From: CAMFLJ01 sp965279255
GTDB taxonomy: Bacteria > Actinomycetota > Acidimicrobiia > Acidimicrobiales > Acidimicrobilacustridaceae
Assembly: GCA_965279255.1 (NCBI GenBank)
Contig: OZ257146.1
Location: forward strand, 3,534,001-3,598,000
Length of the DNA stretch: 64,000 bases
Reading direction: 5' to 3'
Each line of letters starts with the position of its first letter. Position 1 is the stretch's first letter. Below, piece by piece: positions 18,025 through 26,210 of this stretch. The translations under genes were made by a program, and so were the position numbers. The notes below the pieces were generated by a model that had not been told where the DNA came from, made no database searches, and saw only the letters and a program-made list of their open reading frames with translations.

Positions 18025-19206
18025 ATGGACACCGACGGACGTGACGACAACCCCTCGGCCCACCCACCGGCATCTCCGCCGGTCGGTGACCCCATGAGCC
18101 AGCCCCATCTACGCGTGGTGCCCGGCGGCAACCTCACCGGCCGACCGGGCCGCCCCGGCCGCCTGCACCAGAGCCCTCCACCTCCCACGCACGTCGCGCC
18201 TGCACCACACCCCTGGTTCGACCCCGATCGCGAGAGCGGACCGTGGACCAGTGACGAGGTGCGGGCCGAGCTCCGTGCGTTCTACGCCTCACCCACCGGA
18301 CGCTTCCTCTCCACCGAACAGCGCCTCGCCCTCACCGACGTCCTGCTCGACGACCGCAGCCCGGTCGCCTTCGACGGTTACTGCGGCCTCTTCTTCCCCG
18401 CGAAGGTGCTCGATCCGGAGCTCCCGGCGCGGCTGCCCGACACGCCGGTCGGGTTCCTGCGCCAGGTTCCAGCAGCGCTGAGGGCATGGGTGCGCCATTG
18501 TCACCACTTCGACCCGTGGGTCGACGCGACGATGACCGTCGCCGTCCTCGACGCGATCGACGAGTTCGAGCCGTCGTGGCACGACGCCGTCGGACGAGAG
18601 GACCGACGGCGACGTTCCAACCGGCCCAGGTGGCTCGCACTGCTCGCCGAGCACGCCGCCGACGTGGGTGGCGAGGACACGCTGTGGTCGCTCGACGCCG
18701 AGCCCCTTCCCGTGGAGGAACTGCAACTGGACGGGCTCGATCCCGACACCGCCTTGATCGTCGTCCAGGCATCCGCCCTCTGCGACGAGGTGTTCCGGTT
18801 CGACTGGTGCCTCGAGCTGCGCACCGTCGCCCGGCGGATGCTGGTCCGTCTGGCCCGCGAGTCGCCGGCGGCACTGCGGCGCCCGGCGGTGGGGTCGATC
18901 GCGGCCGCCGTCGCCTACATCGCAGTGCACGCCAACCTGGTTCCCAGGCGCGGGGGATGGCTCAGCACCGACAACATCGCCCACCTGTCCGGCACGAGCG
19001 CGTCAGGGGTGCCCGCTCGGGCCCGGAAGCTTCTCGCCGGGCTCGGCGTCGAGCAGCCCGTCGCCAACAAGGACCTGCCACCGGAGCTCCGGCGGCGTCT
19101 GCTCCGGGTCGGCACGCCGGAGCTGCTCATCTCCAGGCGCCGCGAGGTCCTCATCAGCAGAGCTGGCTACCTCGCGTGCCGCTTGTCGGACTGCGAGGAG
19201 TCGTGA
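18025..19206 (+). CDS. Hypothetical protein, C-terminus resembling DUF6398-type helical/HTH domain
   Basis: 393 residues. The first 75 are Pro/Gly-rich and unstructured; a soluble mixed alpha region follows (EVRAELRAFYASPTGRFLS, then FDGYCGLFFP). Residues of about 290-340 read AAAVAYIAVHANLV...LSTDNIAHLSGTSASGVPARARKLL, a pattern like the cyclin-like/HTH tail of DUF6398 proteins, though I am not certain. No catalytic motif. The gene ends directly before a GTCGGC hexamer tract. Confidence 0.65.
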   Translation: MDTDGRDDNPSAHPPASPPVGDPMSQPHLRVVPGGNLTGRPGRPGRLHQSPPPPTHVAPAPHPWFDPDRESGPWTSDEVRAELRAFYASPTGRFLSTEQRLALTDVLLDDRSPVAFDGYCGLFFPAKVLDPELPARLPDTPVGFLRQVPAALRAWVRHCHHFDPWVDATMTVAVLDAIDEFEPSWHDAVGREDRRRRSNRPRWLALLAEHAADVGGEDTLWSLDAEPLPVEELQLDGLDPDTALIVVQASALCDEVFRFDWCLELRTVARRMLVRLARESPAALRRPAVGSIAAAVAYIAVHANLVPRRGGWLSTDNIAHLSGTSASGVPARARKLLAGLGVEQPVANKDLPPELRRRLLRVGTPELLISRRREVLISRAGYLACRLSDCEES

Positions 19207-19211
19207 GCGAC

Positions 19212-19257
<46 letters not shown>

Positions 19258-19295
19258 AGGTTCTCCGCTTCCGATCATATTTTTCCTCCATTTTC

Positions 19296-19325
19296 TTGCG
19301 TACACCAGTTCTGTTCCGGTAAGGT
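19296..19325 (+). promoter_or_regulatory. Candidate sigma-70 promoter in an AT-rich patch
   Basis: TTGCGT (19296-19301), 18-base spacer, TAAGGT (19320-19325). The surrounding stretch 19265-19325 is strikingly AT-rich for this window. It would drive the HNH gene at 19414 with a leader of about 80 bases. Confidence 0.5.
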
Positions 19326-19413
19326 CCATCTCCTTCCCCTTCGATGCCGATCCGGCCGCTGATTCCAGCGCCCGAGGCATCCACCAGTCCGTTCCTGCCA
19401 CCAGGAGACCGAG

Positions 19414-20790
19414 ATGGCCGGGGAAGTGAACCTCAGCTCCGACGCATCACCGCCCGCGACGGCGCTCGTCGACGCCGTCCGTGGCGTCTGTGCAGCCCGG
19501 TTCGGGGTGGGTGAGGGTCTGGAATGGGGTCGGTTGTCGGCGCCCCGGTTGCGGGCGGCAGCCGTGGAGCTGCAACGGGCCATCGGCTCCCTGCAGCACC
19601 ATCAGCGGCTGGTGCTGGGGCTGATCGACGAGCGCAAGGCGTTCGCCGCCTCCGGGTCGCGTGATGCGGCCGATTGGGCGACGGGCGAGCTGGGCATGTC
19701 CCGCCGGGCCGCCACCGAGGGCATCGCGGTCGCGAAGAAGCTCGAGACGTTGCCGGCCCTGGCCGAGAGGGCCGAGGCCGGCGAGTTGAGTCCCGAGCAG
19801 GTGGCGCCCGCGGTCGCTCTGGCCGAGACCTCCACCGACGCGGCGTGGGCCGACACCGCCCCGGGCATGGGGGTGGCCACCTTGCGCCGGCGGGCGGCCA
19901 GGGCTCGCCGGCCGGGTGCGATCGATCACGCCACCGCCCGTGCGGTGCGCACCTTCGAGGCGTGGACCGCCGGGCAGGAGCTGCGGTTCAAGGGTTCGCT
20001 CCCCATCGACGACGGAGCCCGCGTGTTGAAGGCCATCGAGCGGGCCATGCCCGAACGAGACAAGGCGAACCCCCAGACCTTGGGGCAACGCCAGGCCGAC
20101 GGCCTGGTTGCGTTGGCATCGGTGAGGGTCGCCGATGACGCCGACCCCGATCGCGCCACGGTGGTCGCCGTCGTGGAGCTGGCGGCGATCTGCGACGACG
20201 ACCCACAGGCCACGGCCGAACTCGAGACCGGCGAGCCGCTCGCCACCGAGACCGCCCGGCGCCTGGTGTGCGACTCGCGGCTGTCGGTGCTGGTCCAGGA
20301 CGTCTCGGGTCGAGCCGTCGGTGTGGGCACCACCGCCCGGGTCGTCGGTCCGGCAGTGCGCCGGGCGTTGATGGTCCGCGACGGGCACTGCCGCTTCGGC
20401 GACTGCACCGCCCGCCGGTTCCTCCACGCCCACCACATCACCCACTGGCCCGCACCCACTGTCATGTCGAACCTGGCGATGGTCTGCTACTCCCACCACC
20501 ACTCGCTGCACGAGGGCGGCTGGGATCTGGTCGGCGACCCCTTCGGCGAGCTCACCGCCCACCACCCCGACGGCCGACGAAGCCCGGCGAACCTGCCCCA
20601 GACGGTGGAAGACACGGCACCCGTCGGCCACCCACCCGGTCGGCGGGAAGGACGAGACCCGGCAGAGCTTCGGCCAGAGCATGGGAAGAAGAGCGGCGGC
20701 GGGGGCCACGACGGCAGACGTGCCAGCGACACCGGCGTAAGTGCCGAGGGCACTGCGTCCGAACCATCGCTCTTCGAGGACACCGGCTGA
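19414..20790 (+). CDS. DUF222/13E12-repeat family HNH endonuclease-like protein
   Basis: 458 residues, ATG after CAGGAGACCGAG. The N-terminal two thirds are the alpha-helical DUF222 domain (LSPEQVAPAVALAETS, LRRRAARARRP). The HNH domain at about 325-370 is complete: CRFGDCTARRF, HAHHITHW, SNLAMVCYSHHHSLHEGGW. The tail is Gly/Arg-rich and low-complexity. The 13E12 family is multi-copy in actinobacteria and thought to spread between genomes; its activity is largely unproven. Next to an AT-rich promoter, tandem repeats and a toxin-antitoxin pair, this looks like an accessory patch. Confidence 0.85.
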   Translation: MAGEVNLSSDASPPATALVDAVRGVCAARFGVGEGLEWGRLSAPRLRAAAVELQRAIGSLQHHQRLVLGLIDERKAFAASGSRDAADWATGELGMSRRAATEGIAVAKKLETLPALAERAEAGELSPEQVAPAVALAETSTDAAWADTAPGMGVATLRRRAARARRPGAIDHATARAVRTFEAWTAGQELRFKGSLPIDDGARVLKAIERAMPERDKANPQTLGQRQADGLVALASVRVADDADPDRATVVAVVELAAICDDDPQATAELETGEPLATETARRLVCDSRLSVLVQDVSGRAVGVGTTARVVGPAVRRALMVRDGHCRFGDCTARRFLHAHHITHWPAPTVMSNLAMVCYSHHHSLHEGGWDLVGDPFGELTAHHPDGRRSPANLPQTVEDTAPVGHPPGRREGRDPAELRPEHGKKSGGGGHDGRRASDTGVSAEGTASEPSLFEDTG

Positions 20791-20807
20791 CCCACGACGG
20801 CCGCCGT

Positions 20808-20853
20808 GACCCGATGACCCGATGACCCGACGACCCGACGACCCGACGACCCC
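20808..20853 (+). repeat. 8-bp tandem repeat GACCCGAY (5.75 copies)
   Basis: Two GACCCGAT copies, three GACCCGAC copies and a truncated GACCCC, starting 17 bases after the HNH gene stop. Confidence 0.85.
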
Positions 20854-20976
20854 AACTACGGGTCACCGGCTCACATGGGGGACATGCACGAGGGGTCAGC
20901 GGCCGACGGACTCGGGTACGACCCACGACACCAGGAACCACGGAGGTCTGGAACAGCGAGTCCACCAGCCATCGCG

Positions 20977-21102
20977 ACCCGGAGCCAGCGAAACCAGGCG
21001 CCACCGACACCAGGCGCCACCGACACCAGGCGCCACCGACACCCGGAGCCAGCGAAACCAGGCGCCATCGACACCCGGACCATCGAGACCAGGCGGCATC
21101 AC
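20977..21102 (+). repeat. 16-bp tandem repeat array (8 units) upstream of toxin-antitoxin genes
   Basis: Units of type ACCAGGCGCCACCGAC at 20993, 21009 and 21025 are perfect; flanking units at 20977, 21041, 21057, 21073 and 21088 are variants (ACCCGGAGCCAGCGAA and similar; the last two are 15 bases). The array ends 20 bases before the TACGCT promoter box of the antitoxin, so it could serve as an operator array. Together with the 8-bp repeats it fills the 344-base gap 20791-21134; I see no gene there. Confidence 0.85.
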
Positions 21103-21121
21103 TGCGTATGACGGATCGCGA

Positions 21122-21127
21122 TACGCT
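21122..21127 (+). promoter_or_regulatory. Leaderless-type -10 element (TACGCT) for the antitoxin
   Basis: TACGCT, seven-base spacer, GTG at 21135. Because this box lies inside a possible longer reading frame starting at ATG 21108, it argues for the shorter antitoxin. Confidence 0.5.
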
Positions 21128-21134
21128 GGTCGAC

Positions 21135-21374
21135 GTGGCCCAGGCGATCTCCGTGCGACTCGACGATGACTCCGAGCGGGCGCTGCGAGCGCTGGAGGCG
21201 ACCGGGCTCTCGCGCTCCGATGCCATCCGCGCGGCGCTGATCGAGTCGGCCCGGCGGCTGCGGAGCCGGTCGGCGCTGGCGGCCGAGGCCGCGGCACTGG
21301 AAGCCGACGAGGCCGACCGCGCCGAGATGCTCTCGGTCGCCGAGCTCATGGAGACGTTGCGTGCTCCGGGGTGA
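21135..21374 (+). CDS. Ribbon-helix-helix antitoxin (MazE/ParD-like)
   Basis: 79 residues from GTG 21135 (88 if started at ATG 21108). The first 45 residues are an RHH DNA-binding domain: AISVRLDDDSERALRALEAT followed by GLSRSDAIRAALIESARRL. The acidic C-terminus (ALEADEADRAEMLSVAEL) would bind the toxin. Overlaps the toxin gene by 14 bases. Expected to repress its own promoter and neutralise the PemK-like toxin. Confidence 0.8.
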   Translation: MAQAISVRLDDDSERALRALEATGLSRSDAIRAALIESARRLRSRSALAAEAAALEADEADRAEMLSVAELMETLRAPG

Positions 21375-21678
21375 CGTCTACCGGTTCAAGGTGCCCAAGG
21401 GCGTGGGACACGAGCAGCAGGGCACCCGCTTCGGTGTCGTGGTCCAGGCCGACGAGCTGCTCCCCCGCTCGGTCGTGCTGGTGGCACCCACGTCACGCAG
21501 CGCCCGCGCCGCCTCGTTCCGGCCCGAGGTCGAGATCGAGGGTCAGGCCACCCGAGTGCTCGTCGAGCAGGTCGGGGCGGTCGACGTCGCTCGACTGGGG
21601 AAGAGGGCCGGGCACCTCAGCCGCGAGGAGCTGTGGGGCGTCGACGACGCGCTGCTCACCGTGCTCGGCCTTCGCTGA
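21361..21678 (+). CDS. PemK/MazF-family toxin (endoribonuclease)
   Basis: 105 residues, GTG start inside the antitoxin gene. Family landmarks: RGDVYRFKVPKG, EQQGTRFGVVVQAD, VVLVAPTSRSARAASF, VLVEQVGAVDVARLGKR and the end VDDALLTVLGL. MazF/PemK toxins cut mRNA at short motifs to stop growth. The GTRFGVVVQ and APTS motifs correspond to the RNA-binding core. Together with the antitoxin forms a complete type II module. Confidence 0.85.
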   Translation: MLRGDVYRFKVPKGVGHEQQGTRFGVVVQADELLPRSVVLVAPTSRSARAASFRPEVEIEGQATRVLVEQVGAVDVARLGKRAGHLSREELWGVDDALLTVLGLR

Positions 21679-21709
21679 GAGCCGGAACGGTCGAGCCCTC
21701 TCGCGCCTC

Positions 21710-22648
21710 TCAGGCCGGGGGCTCCTGGAGGGTGATGGTGGCGAGGTCGAGCACCATGTCGTCGGCGCCGGCGTCGACGGCCTTCAGGCTCACGATGCTG
21801 TGGCCGGCGACGTCGCGCGACACCGTGCCCGATGTGCGGGCCGGGCCCACCTTCACCTGGGCGAGGTAGTGGACCTGCAGGTCGGTGGCCACCAGGCCGG
21901 GCTTGGCCGCCTCGGCCGCCGCCTGGAACACGGCGCCGAGCACGCCGCCGTTGATCGTGCCGAAGCTGTTGCGCACGTACTCGCTGTGGGCGATCTCGAC
22001 GACCGCGCGCTCGGCGTCGACGACGCTCAGGCCGATGCGCTCGAACATGGTGCCGAGCACCGGCTCCTCGGGCGCCATGGCCCGCTTCTGGCCGATCAGC
22101 GCCGCCGGGTCGAACACGCCGGCCGACGCCGACGCCGCCCTCGGGATGCGGGCGAAGGTGAGCAGCCCCTTGCCGGTGAGCTCGAACGAGCCCGACTCGA
22201 CGCCGTCGAGCTGCCCGTCGAGATCGGTCACCCCGGCGCCGTCGTAGACGTCGACCGAGACGATCACCGTGTTGCGGCCCGCCCGCACCAGCCGGGCGTC
22301 GACCACGGCCGGGCCCTGGAGGAGCCAGCCGGCCGCGTGCAGCGACATGTCCTGGGTGGCGGTCCAGTCGGGCGCCCCCGCGATGAGCGCCACCGGCGCC
22401 GCCGCGATGTCGACGAGCGACGCCAGGAACCCGAGCGCCGCTGCGCCCGCCGCGTTGCGGTAGCCGTCGGTGACCGGCGCCGACATCAGCACGCGATCGG
22501 CGCTGAGCTGCCACGACTGCGAGTCGAGGTCGCGCAGGAAGTGCTTCTCCGGCGGGTAGGCGGGCCGGGCAGGAGCCTCGGCGGGCGCATCGGCCGGGCC
22601 TGCGTCGGAGCTGTCGTTCGGGCTGTCCACGGTGCTGTCATCCCCCAT
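21710..22648 (-). CDS. Double-hotdog acyl-CoA thioesterase-like protein
   Basis: 312 residues from ATG 22648 (MGDDSTVDSP). A GAGGAT six bases before it may be a weak -10. After an acidic 40-residue lead, two hotdog halves follow: the first around 55-160 (YRNAAGAAALGFLASLVDIA), the second around 205-310 (YVRNSFGTINGGVLGAVFQA and VHYLAQVKVGPARTSG). The second half has the PaaI/thioesterase NxxGxxxGG pattern. Likely hydrolyses acyl-CoA; substrate unknown. A much longer frame extends upstream but overlaps the divergent monooxygenase gene. Confidence 0.75.
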   Translation of the reverse strand: MGDDSTVDSPNDSSDAGPADAPAEAPARPAYPPEKHFLRDLDSQSWQLSADRVLMSAPVTDGYRNAAGAAALGFLASLVDIAAAPVALIAGAPDWTATQDMSLHAAGWLLQGPAVVDARLVRAGRNTVIVSVDVYDGAGVTDLDGQLDGVESGSFELTGKGLLTFARIPRAASASAGVFDPAALIGQKRAMAPEEPVLGTMFERIGLSVVDAERAVVEIAHSEYVRNSFGTINGGVLGAVFQAAAEAAKPGLVATDLQVHYLAQVKVGPARTSGTVSRDVAGHSIVSLKAVDAGADDMVLDLATITLQEPPA

Positions 22649-22735
22649 GGGGCCATCCTCGCAGACCTCCGGGCGAGCACGACCCGCCGCCGGTCTGCCA
22701 TGGTGTCGCCCACCAACCACACAGGGGGACACACC

Positions 22736-23047
22736 GTGGGTCAGATCGTCATCCAGGGCACCATCACCATCAACCCGGAGAAGCGCGAACGCGCCATCGA
22801 GGCGTGCAACACCATGCGCGCCGCCACCATCGTCGAGCCCGGCTGCCTCGGCTACCGCTTCGGCTTCGCCACCGACGACGCCAACGTGCTGATGGTCGCC
22901 GAGCAGTGGGAGAACGAGGACGCCCTCGTTCCCCACATGTCGAGCCCCCACATGGCCGAGTTCGGCGGCGCCATCGGCGAGATCGTCGGCGGCCCGGTCG
23001 ACGTCACCAAGTTCATCATCGAGTCGTCCGGCCCCCTGTTCGGTTAG
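22736..23047 (+). CDS. Antibiotic biosynthesis monooxygenase (ABM) domain protein
   Basis: 103 residues, GTG start after AGGGGGA. A single ABM ferredoxin-like fold: IVIQGTITINPEKRERAIEA, PGCLGYRFGFATDD, EQWENEDALVPHMSSPHMAEF. Members are small cofactor-free oxygenases or heme-degrading/quinol-handling proteins working as dimers. Divergent from the thioesterase gene. Its stop codon lies in the first unit of a 17-bp tandem repeat. Confidence 0.85.
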   Translation: MGQIVIQGTITINPEKRERAIEACNTMRAATIVEPGCLGYRFGFATDDANVLMVAEQWENEDALVPHMSSPHMAEFGGAIGEIVGGPVDVTKFIIESSGPLFG

Positions 23048-23092
23048 GCCAGCACTTCGGTTAGGTCGGCACTGCGGGTAGGCCAGCACTGC
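23042..23092. repeat. 17-bp tandem repeat (3 copies) between convergent genes
   Basis: GGTTAGGCCAGCACTTC, GGTTAGGTCGGCACTGC and GGGTAGGCCAGCACTGC in direct succession. The first unit supplies the TAG stop of the monooxygenase gene and the last ends three bases before the stop of the opposite gene. Confidence 0.85.
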
Positions 23093-23094
23093 GG

Positions 23095-25182
23095 TCAGCC
23101 GGGGTCGGCGACGCCCAGCTCCACCGGCACGCCGCCCTGGCGGACCATGCCGGTCAGCGGGTCGACGTCGACGCTCGCGCTGGTCAACGCGCTCACGTTG
23201 GGGTCGCCCCAGCCGTGGGCGACGGCCACCGCGTCCGGGTGGAGCCGGTCGTCGGCCCGCAGCGCGCCGGTGAGAGAGCCGTGGGCCGAGCGCACCGTGA
23301 CGAGCGTCCCGTCGGGGCCGAGCCCGGCGGCACGCTGGGGATGGACGAGCACGGCCACGCGCTCGGTGGGCCCGGCCGAGGCGCCCGGTGCCCCGATGTC
23401 ACGCAGCTGCGAGTTCATCGTCCTCAGCTGACGGTGGGGCACGAGCACCGGAGCGGCGAGGGTCCCGCCGGTCCCGTCAGCGCTCACAGTGTCGAGGCCC
23501 GCCACCGCCTCGGTGAGCTGGGCCATCAGCGGCGCCGGGGCCAGGCGCCAGCCGCCCTCGGGCAGCACCCGCTCGTGCACCCAGCCGAACACCGCCCCCG
23601 AGGCGACCACGCCCGACGGTGAGCCGAGCAGCACGTCGGCGCCCCCGGCGCTGCGCTCGAGCAGGGGCATCAGCAGCTCGGTGTCGGTGGCGGTGTCGAG
23701 GGTGACGCCCCGGGGCAGGGCCGAGAGCCCGAGGCGCTCGGCCAGCGAGCCGACCATCCACCAGACCGGCCTGCGCTCGGCGGTGACCGGCACCACCGCC
23801 GGCGTGTACTGGGCGGCCACGGCCAGCTGGAACCCGTCGAGCAGCCAGGTGACGTCGGCCCGCTCGAGCTGGTCGACCGCCGGCAGCACGTGGGTGGCCA
23901 GCTCGGTCGTCTCCGTGGGCAGCACGTCGATGACGACGAGGGTGGCGAGCGAGTCCAGCGCCGCCCGGGTGCGGGCCTCGTCGGGGAAGGCGGTGACGGG
24001 GTTGCCGCCGACGACGAACAGCGTCGTGACGTTGCCCGCCTCGATCTCGCTGATCAGCGCGGCGCACGGCCACTCGCCGAAGCGGCGGGGCAGGTCGGGC
24101 CGGCTGGGCGGACCGGGCTCGGGCACCCCGTCGGAGGTCGGCCAGTCGCGCTGGTCGAGCTGCAGCAGGTAGCCCGGGTTGAACCACATGCCGCCGGGCC
24201 GATCGTAGGAGTCGGTGGCGACGTGCAGTGCCCACAGCAGGAGCTCGGTGACGTTGGCCGTCGCCGTCATCGAGGAGCCCGTGCCGGTGAGGGCGCTCAC
24301 CCGGCCGGCCGCCACCACTGCGGCGAGCAGGCCCTCGAGGTCGTCGATCGCCAGACCGGTGAGTCGGCTCACCATCTCGACGTCGTCGAGCACGGCGAGG
24401 GCACCGAACAGCTCGTCCACCCCCGTCGCCCGGCCGGCGGCGTCGGCCCGACGGGCCGGGTCGCTCAACAGCCGGCGCACCAGCCAGCCGAGCACCAGCC
24501 AGTCCGACTCGGGCCGCAGCTGCAGGTGGTGGTCGGCGAGGCGGGCCGTCTCGGTGCGGCGGGGGTCGAGCACCCACACCTGGCCGCCGCGGCCCTGGTG
24601 CTCCCTCAGGCGGGTGACCGGATCGGGCACCGCGTTCGAGTGCCCGTGCGAGACCACCGGGTTAGAGCCGAACAGCACCAGCAGCGACGATCGCTCCTCG
24701 TCCCAGATCGGCGTGAGGCCCGACCACCCCGCCACCAGCTCGGCCACCAGCGGCTTGCACGGCGTGTCGATGGTGGTGGCGGTGTAGCGCTGGCGGGAGC
24801 CGAGCACGGTGAGGAAGCGCTCGGCGGCCCGGCGGCCGGCGGCATCGAACGCCGAGCCGCTGGCCAGGTACATCGCCACCGAGTCGGGGCCGTGGGCCTC
24901 GACCGTGTCGCGCACCCGGGCCTCGAGGTCGCCGAGCACGTCGTCCCAGGCGGCCGACCGACGCTCGTCGCCCCGGCCGACGAGCGGCTGGTCGAGCCGC
25001 CGCGGATCGTGGTGCAGCGCCGGGATCGCCCGCCCCTTGGGGCACGTGTAGCCCCGGGAGAGCGCGTGGTCGGCATCGCCGCGGACCTGCTCGACCGTGC
25101 CGTCGGCACCGACGCTGACCACGATCCCGCACATGGCGTTGCAGATGCGGCAGAACGACCGGTGCTGGGCCCCCTCGGTCAT
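23095..25182 (-). CDS. Molybdopterin (bis-MGD) oxidoreductase, formate dehydrogenase/nitrate reductase-like catalytic subunit
   Basis: 695 residues from ATG 25182. N-terminal [4Fe-4S] motif Cys11-x2-Cys14-x3-Cys18-x28-Cys47 (CRICNAMC ... YTCPKG). The probable Mo ligand is Cys142 in TIDTPCKPLV, as in Cys-type FDH/NapA enzymes. MGD-binding segments follow (VLFGSNPVVSHGHSN, VLDPRRTETARLADHH, VVGGNPVTAFPDEAR) and the C-terminal molydop_binding domain includes RQLRTMNSQLRD. No Tat signal, so cytoplasmic. No electron-transfer subunit gene is adjacent; the physiological substrate is unknown. Confidence 0.85.
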   Translation of the reverse strand: MTEGAQHRSFCRICNAMCGIVVSVGADGTVEQVRGDADHALSRGYTCPKGRAIPALHHDPRRLDQPLVGRGDERRSAAWDDVLGDLEARVRDTVEAHGPDSVAMYLASGSAFDAAGRRAAERFLTVLGSRQRYTATTIDTPCKPLVAELVAGWSGLTPIWDEERSSLLVLFGSNPVVSHGHSNAVPDPVTRLREHQGRGGQVWVLDPRRTETARLADHHLQLRPESDWLVLGWLVRRLLSDPARRADAAGRATGVDELFGALAVLDDVEMVSRLTGLAIDDLEGLLAAVVAAGRVSALTGTGSSMTATANVTELLLWALHVATDSYDRPGGMWFNPGYLLQLDQRDWPTSDGVPEPGPPSRPDLPRRFGEWPCAALISEIEAGNVTTLFVVGGNPVTAFPDEARTRAALDSLATLVVIDVLPTETTELATHVLPAVDQLERADVTWLLDGFQLAVAAQYTPAVVPVTAERRPVWWMVGSLAERLGLSALPRGVTLDTATDTELLMPLLERSAGGADVLLGSPSGVVASGAVFGWVHERVLPEGGWRLAPAPLMAQLTEAVAGLDTVSADGTGGTLAAPVLVPHRQLRTMNSQLRDIGAPGASAGPTERVAVLVHPQRAAGLGPDGTLVTVRSAHGSLTGALRADDRLHPDAVAVAHGWGDPNVSALTSASVDVDPLTGMVRQGGVPVELGVADPG

Positions 25183-25291
25183 GGCCGCAGTCTGACAGCC
25201 GTCCACAGAATGCGCCGAACGGCCCATTTTCCCCGGAGCGCGACGGCACCAGAGTTCCGGACGACGGATCCCACTCACGCGGAGGGCCGGG

Positions 25292-25498
25292 ATGCAGCAC
25301 GCGCACGCGAGGACGGCCGGAACGGGGGCCGTGAGGAGCACAGGGGTCGGCCCGTTGCCGATCTGGGTGCTCGTCGCCGGCGTCGTGCTGCTCCTGGCCG
25401 CTCTGGGCCCGTCGTTCGTCCGGCCGGCGGCCACCTCACCCGTGCGGCCAGCGTCGGCCATCTCCAGCGCATCGTCGATCCGCACCGGAGACCGATGA
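25292..25498 (+). CDS. Small single-pass membrane protein
   Basis: 68 residues, ATG after GGAGGGCCGG. One hydrophobic helix (LPIWVLVAGVVLLLAALG, about 22-39), Ser/Ala-rich tail. Its stop overlaps the start of the following zinc-ribbon gene (ATGA), which supports that it is real. No family recognised. Confidence 0.45.
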   Translation: MQHAHARTAGTGAVRSTGVGPLPIWVLVAGVVLLLAALGPSFVRPAATSPVRPASAISSASSIRTGDR

Positions 25499-25833
25499 CC
25501 GGGACCAACGGCTCGAACGAGGCCCGGCCGTCCGTCCTGTTCGCCGGCAAACCACTCAAGGCGGGACGCCGACGATCCGACCATGGAGCCGTGTCCGAAC
25601 GACAGGTGAGGCTCCTCTACAAGACGACGTGCCGTCAGTGCGGCGCGTCGATCGCCGCCGGCACCGCCACCTGGTGGGACGACGAGCGCGGCCACGCCAC
25701 CTGCACGGGCTGCGTGTCCGACGACGACGGCCGCCTCGACGGCCGGGCCACGTCGCCGTTGACCCTCGATCGCCGCACCCGCCGGCGCATCGAGATCATG
25801 CGGGCCCACCGGCCCCGCGCCACCGCCCGCTGA
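25495..25833 (+). CDS. Small zinc-ribbon protein
   Basis: 112 residues from ATG 25495; GTG 25591 is an alternative start giving 80 residues. Contains TCRQCGASIAAGTATWWDD and HATCTGC, a CxxC/CxxC ribbon of the type found at the end of nuclease-related or DNA-binding actinobacterial proteins. Arg-rich C-terminus. Probably binds nucleic acid or protein partners; role unknown. Coupled to the small membrane protein upstream. Confidence 0.6.
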   Translation: MTGTNGSNEARPSVLFAGKPLKAGRRRSDHGAVSERQVRLLYKTTCRQCGASIAAGTATWWDDERGHATCTGCVSDDDGRLDGRATSPLTLDRRTRRRIEIMRAHRPRATAR

Positions 25834-26210
25834 CGTTCGAGCCGGCCGACGGACGACTGGCAACTCGTCGCGCCCGACTCCTCCTGCCTGACGCGGATCG
25901 GCCCGGCCCCCGCCGTCGAGGTCCGGACCGATCGCGTTGATGAGGAGATTGGGCTCCTCGGGAGGCCCCCGTCGACCGGGGCGCGCGGGATCGCAGCGCC
26001 CCAGTGGGAACTCCGCCCGACGAGCACGCGAGTTGTCGGCAGCTTCGGGGCGCCACTGGAGGTGAATGAACCGCGCGACCTACCGGCAACCAACTGTTCA
26101 CCGGTCGCTCGTCACAACCACTGGGAAAAGACTGATCGCTCCACCACGGTGGGTCGATACGGAGAGAACGGCCCGGACCGGGCCCGATCGTCCGGCGGAA
26201 GGACCTCCCC
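25834..26210. other. Non-coding gap
   Basis: 377 bases with no convincing gene. An inverted repeat GAGGAG-N6-CTCCTC at 25942-25959 could terminate the zinc-ribbon transcript. The end provides the AAGGA ribosome site of the next gene. Confidence 0.4.

Noticed and set aside
20977..21102. Possible CRISPR array
   Set aside because: 16-bp units are directly adjacent with no spacers and no cas genes; it is a plain tandem repeat.
22649..23089. Upstream extension of the thioesterase
   Set aside because: It covers the ABM monooxygenase gene on the opposite strand and has no thioesterase homology.
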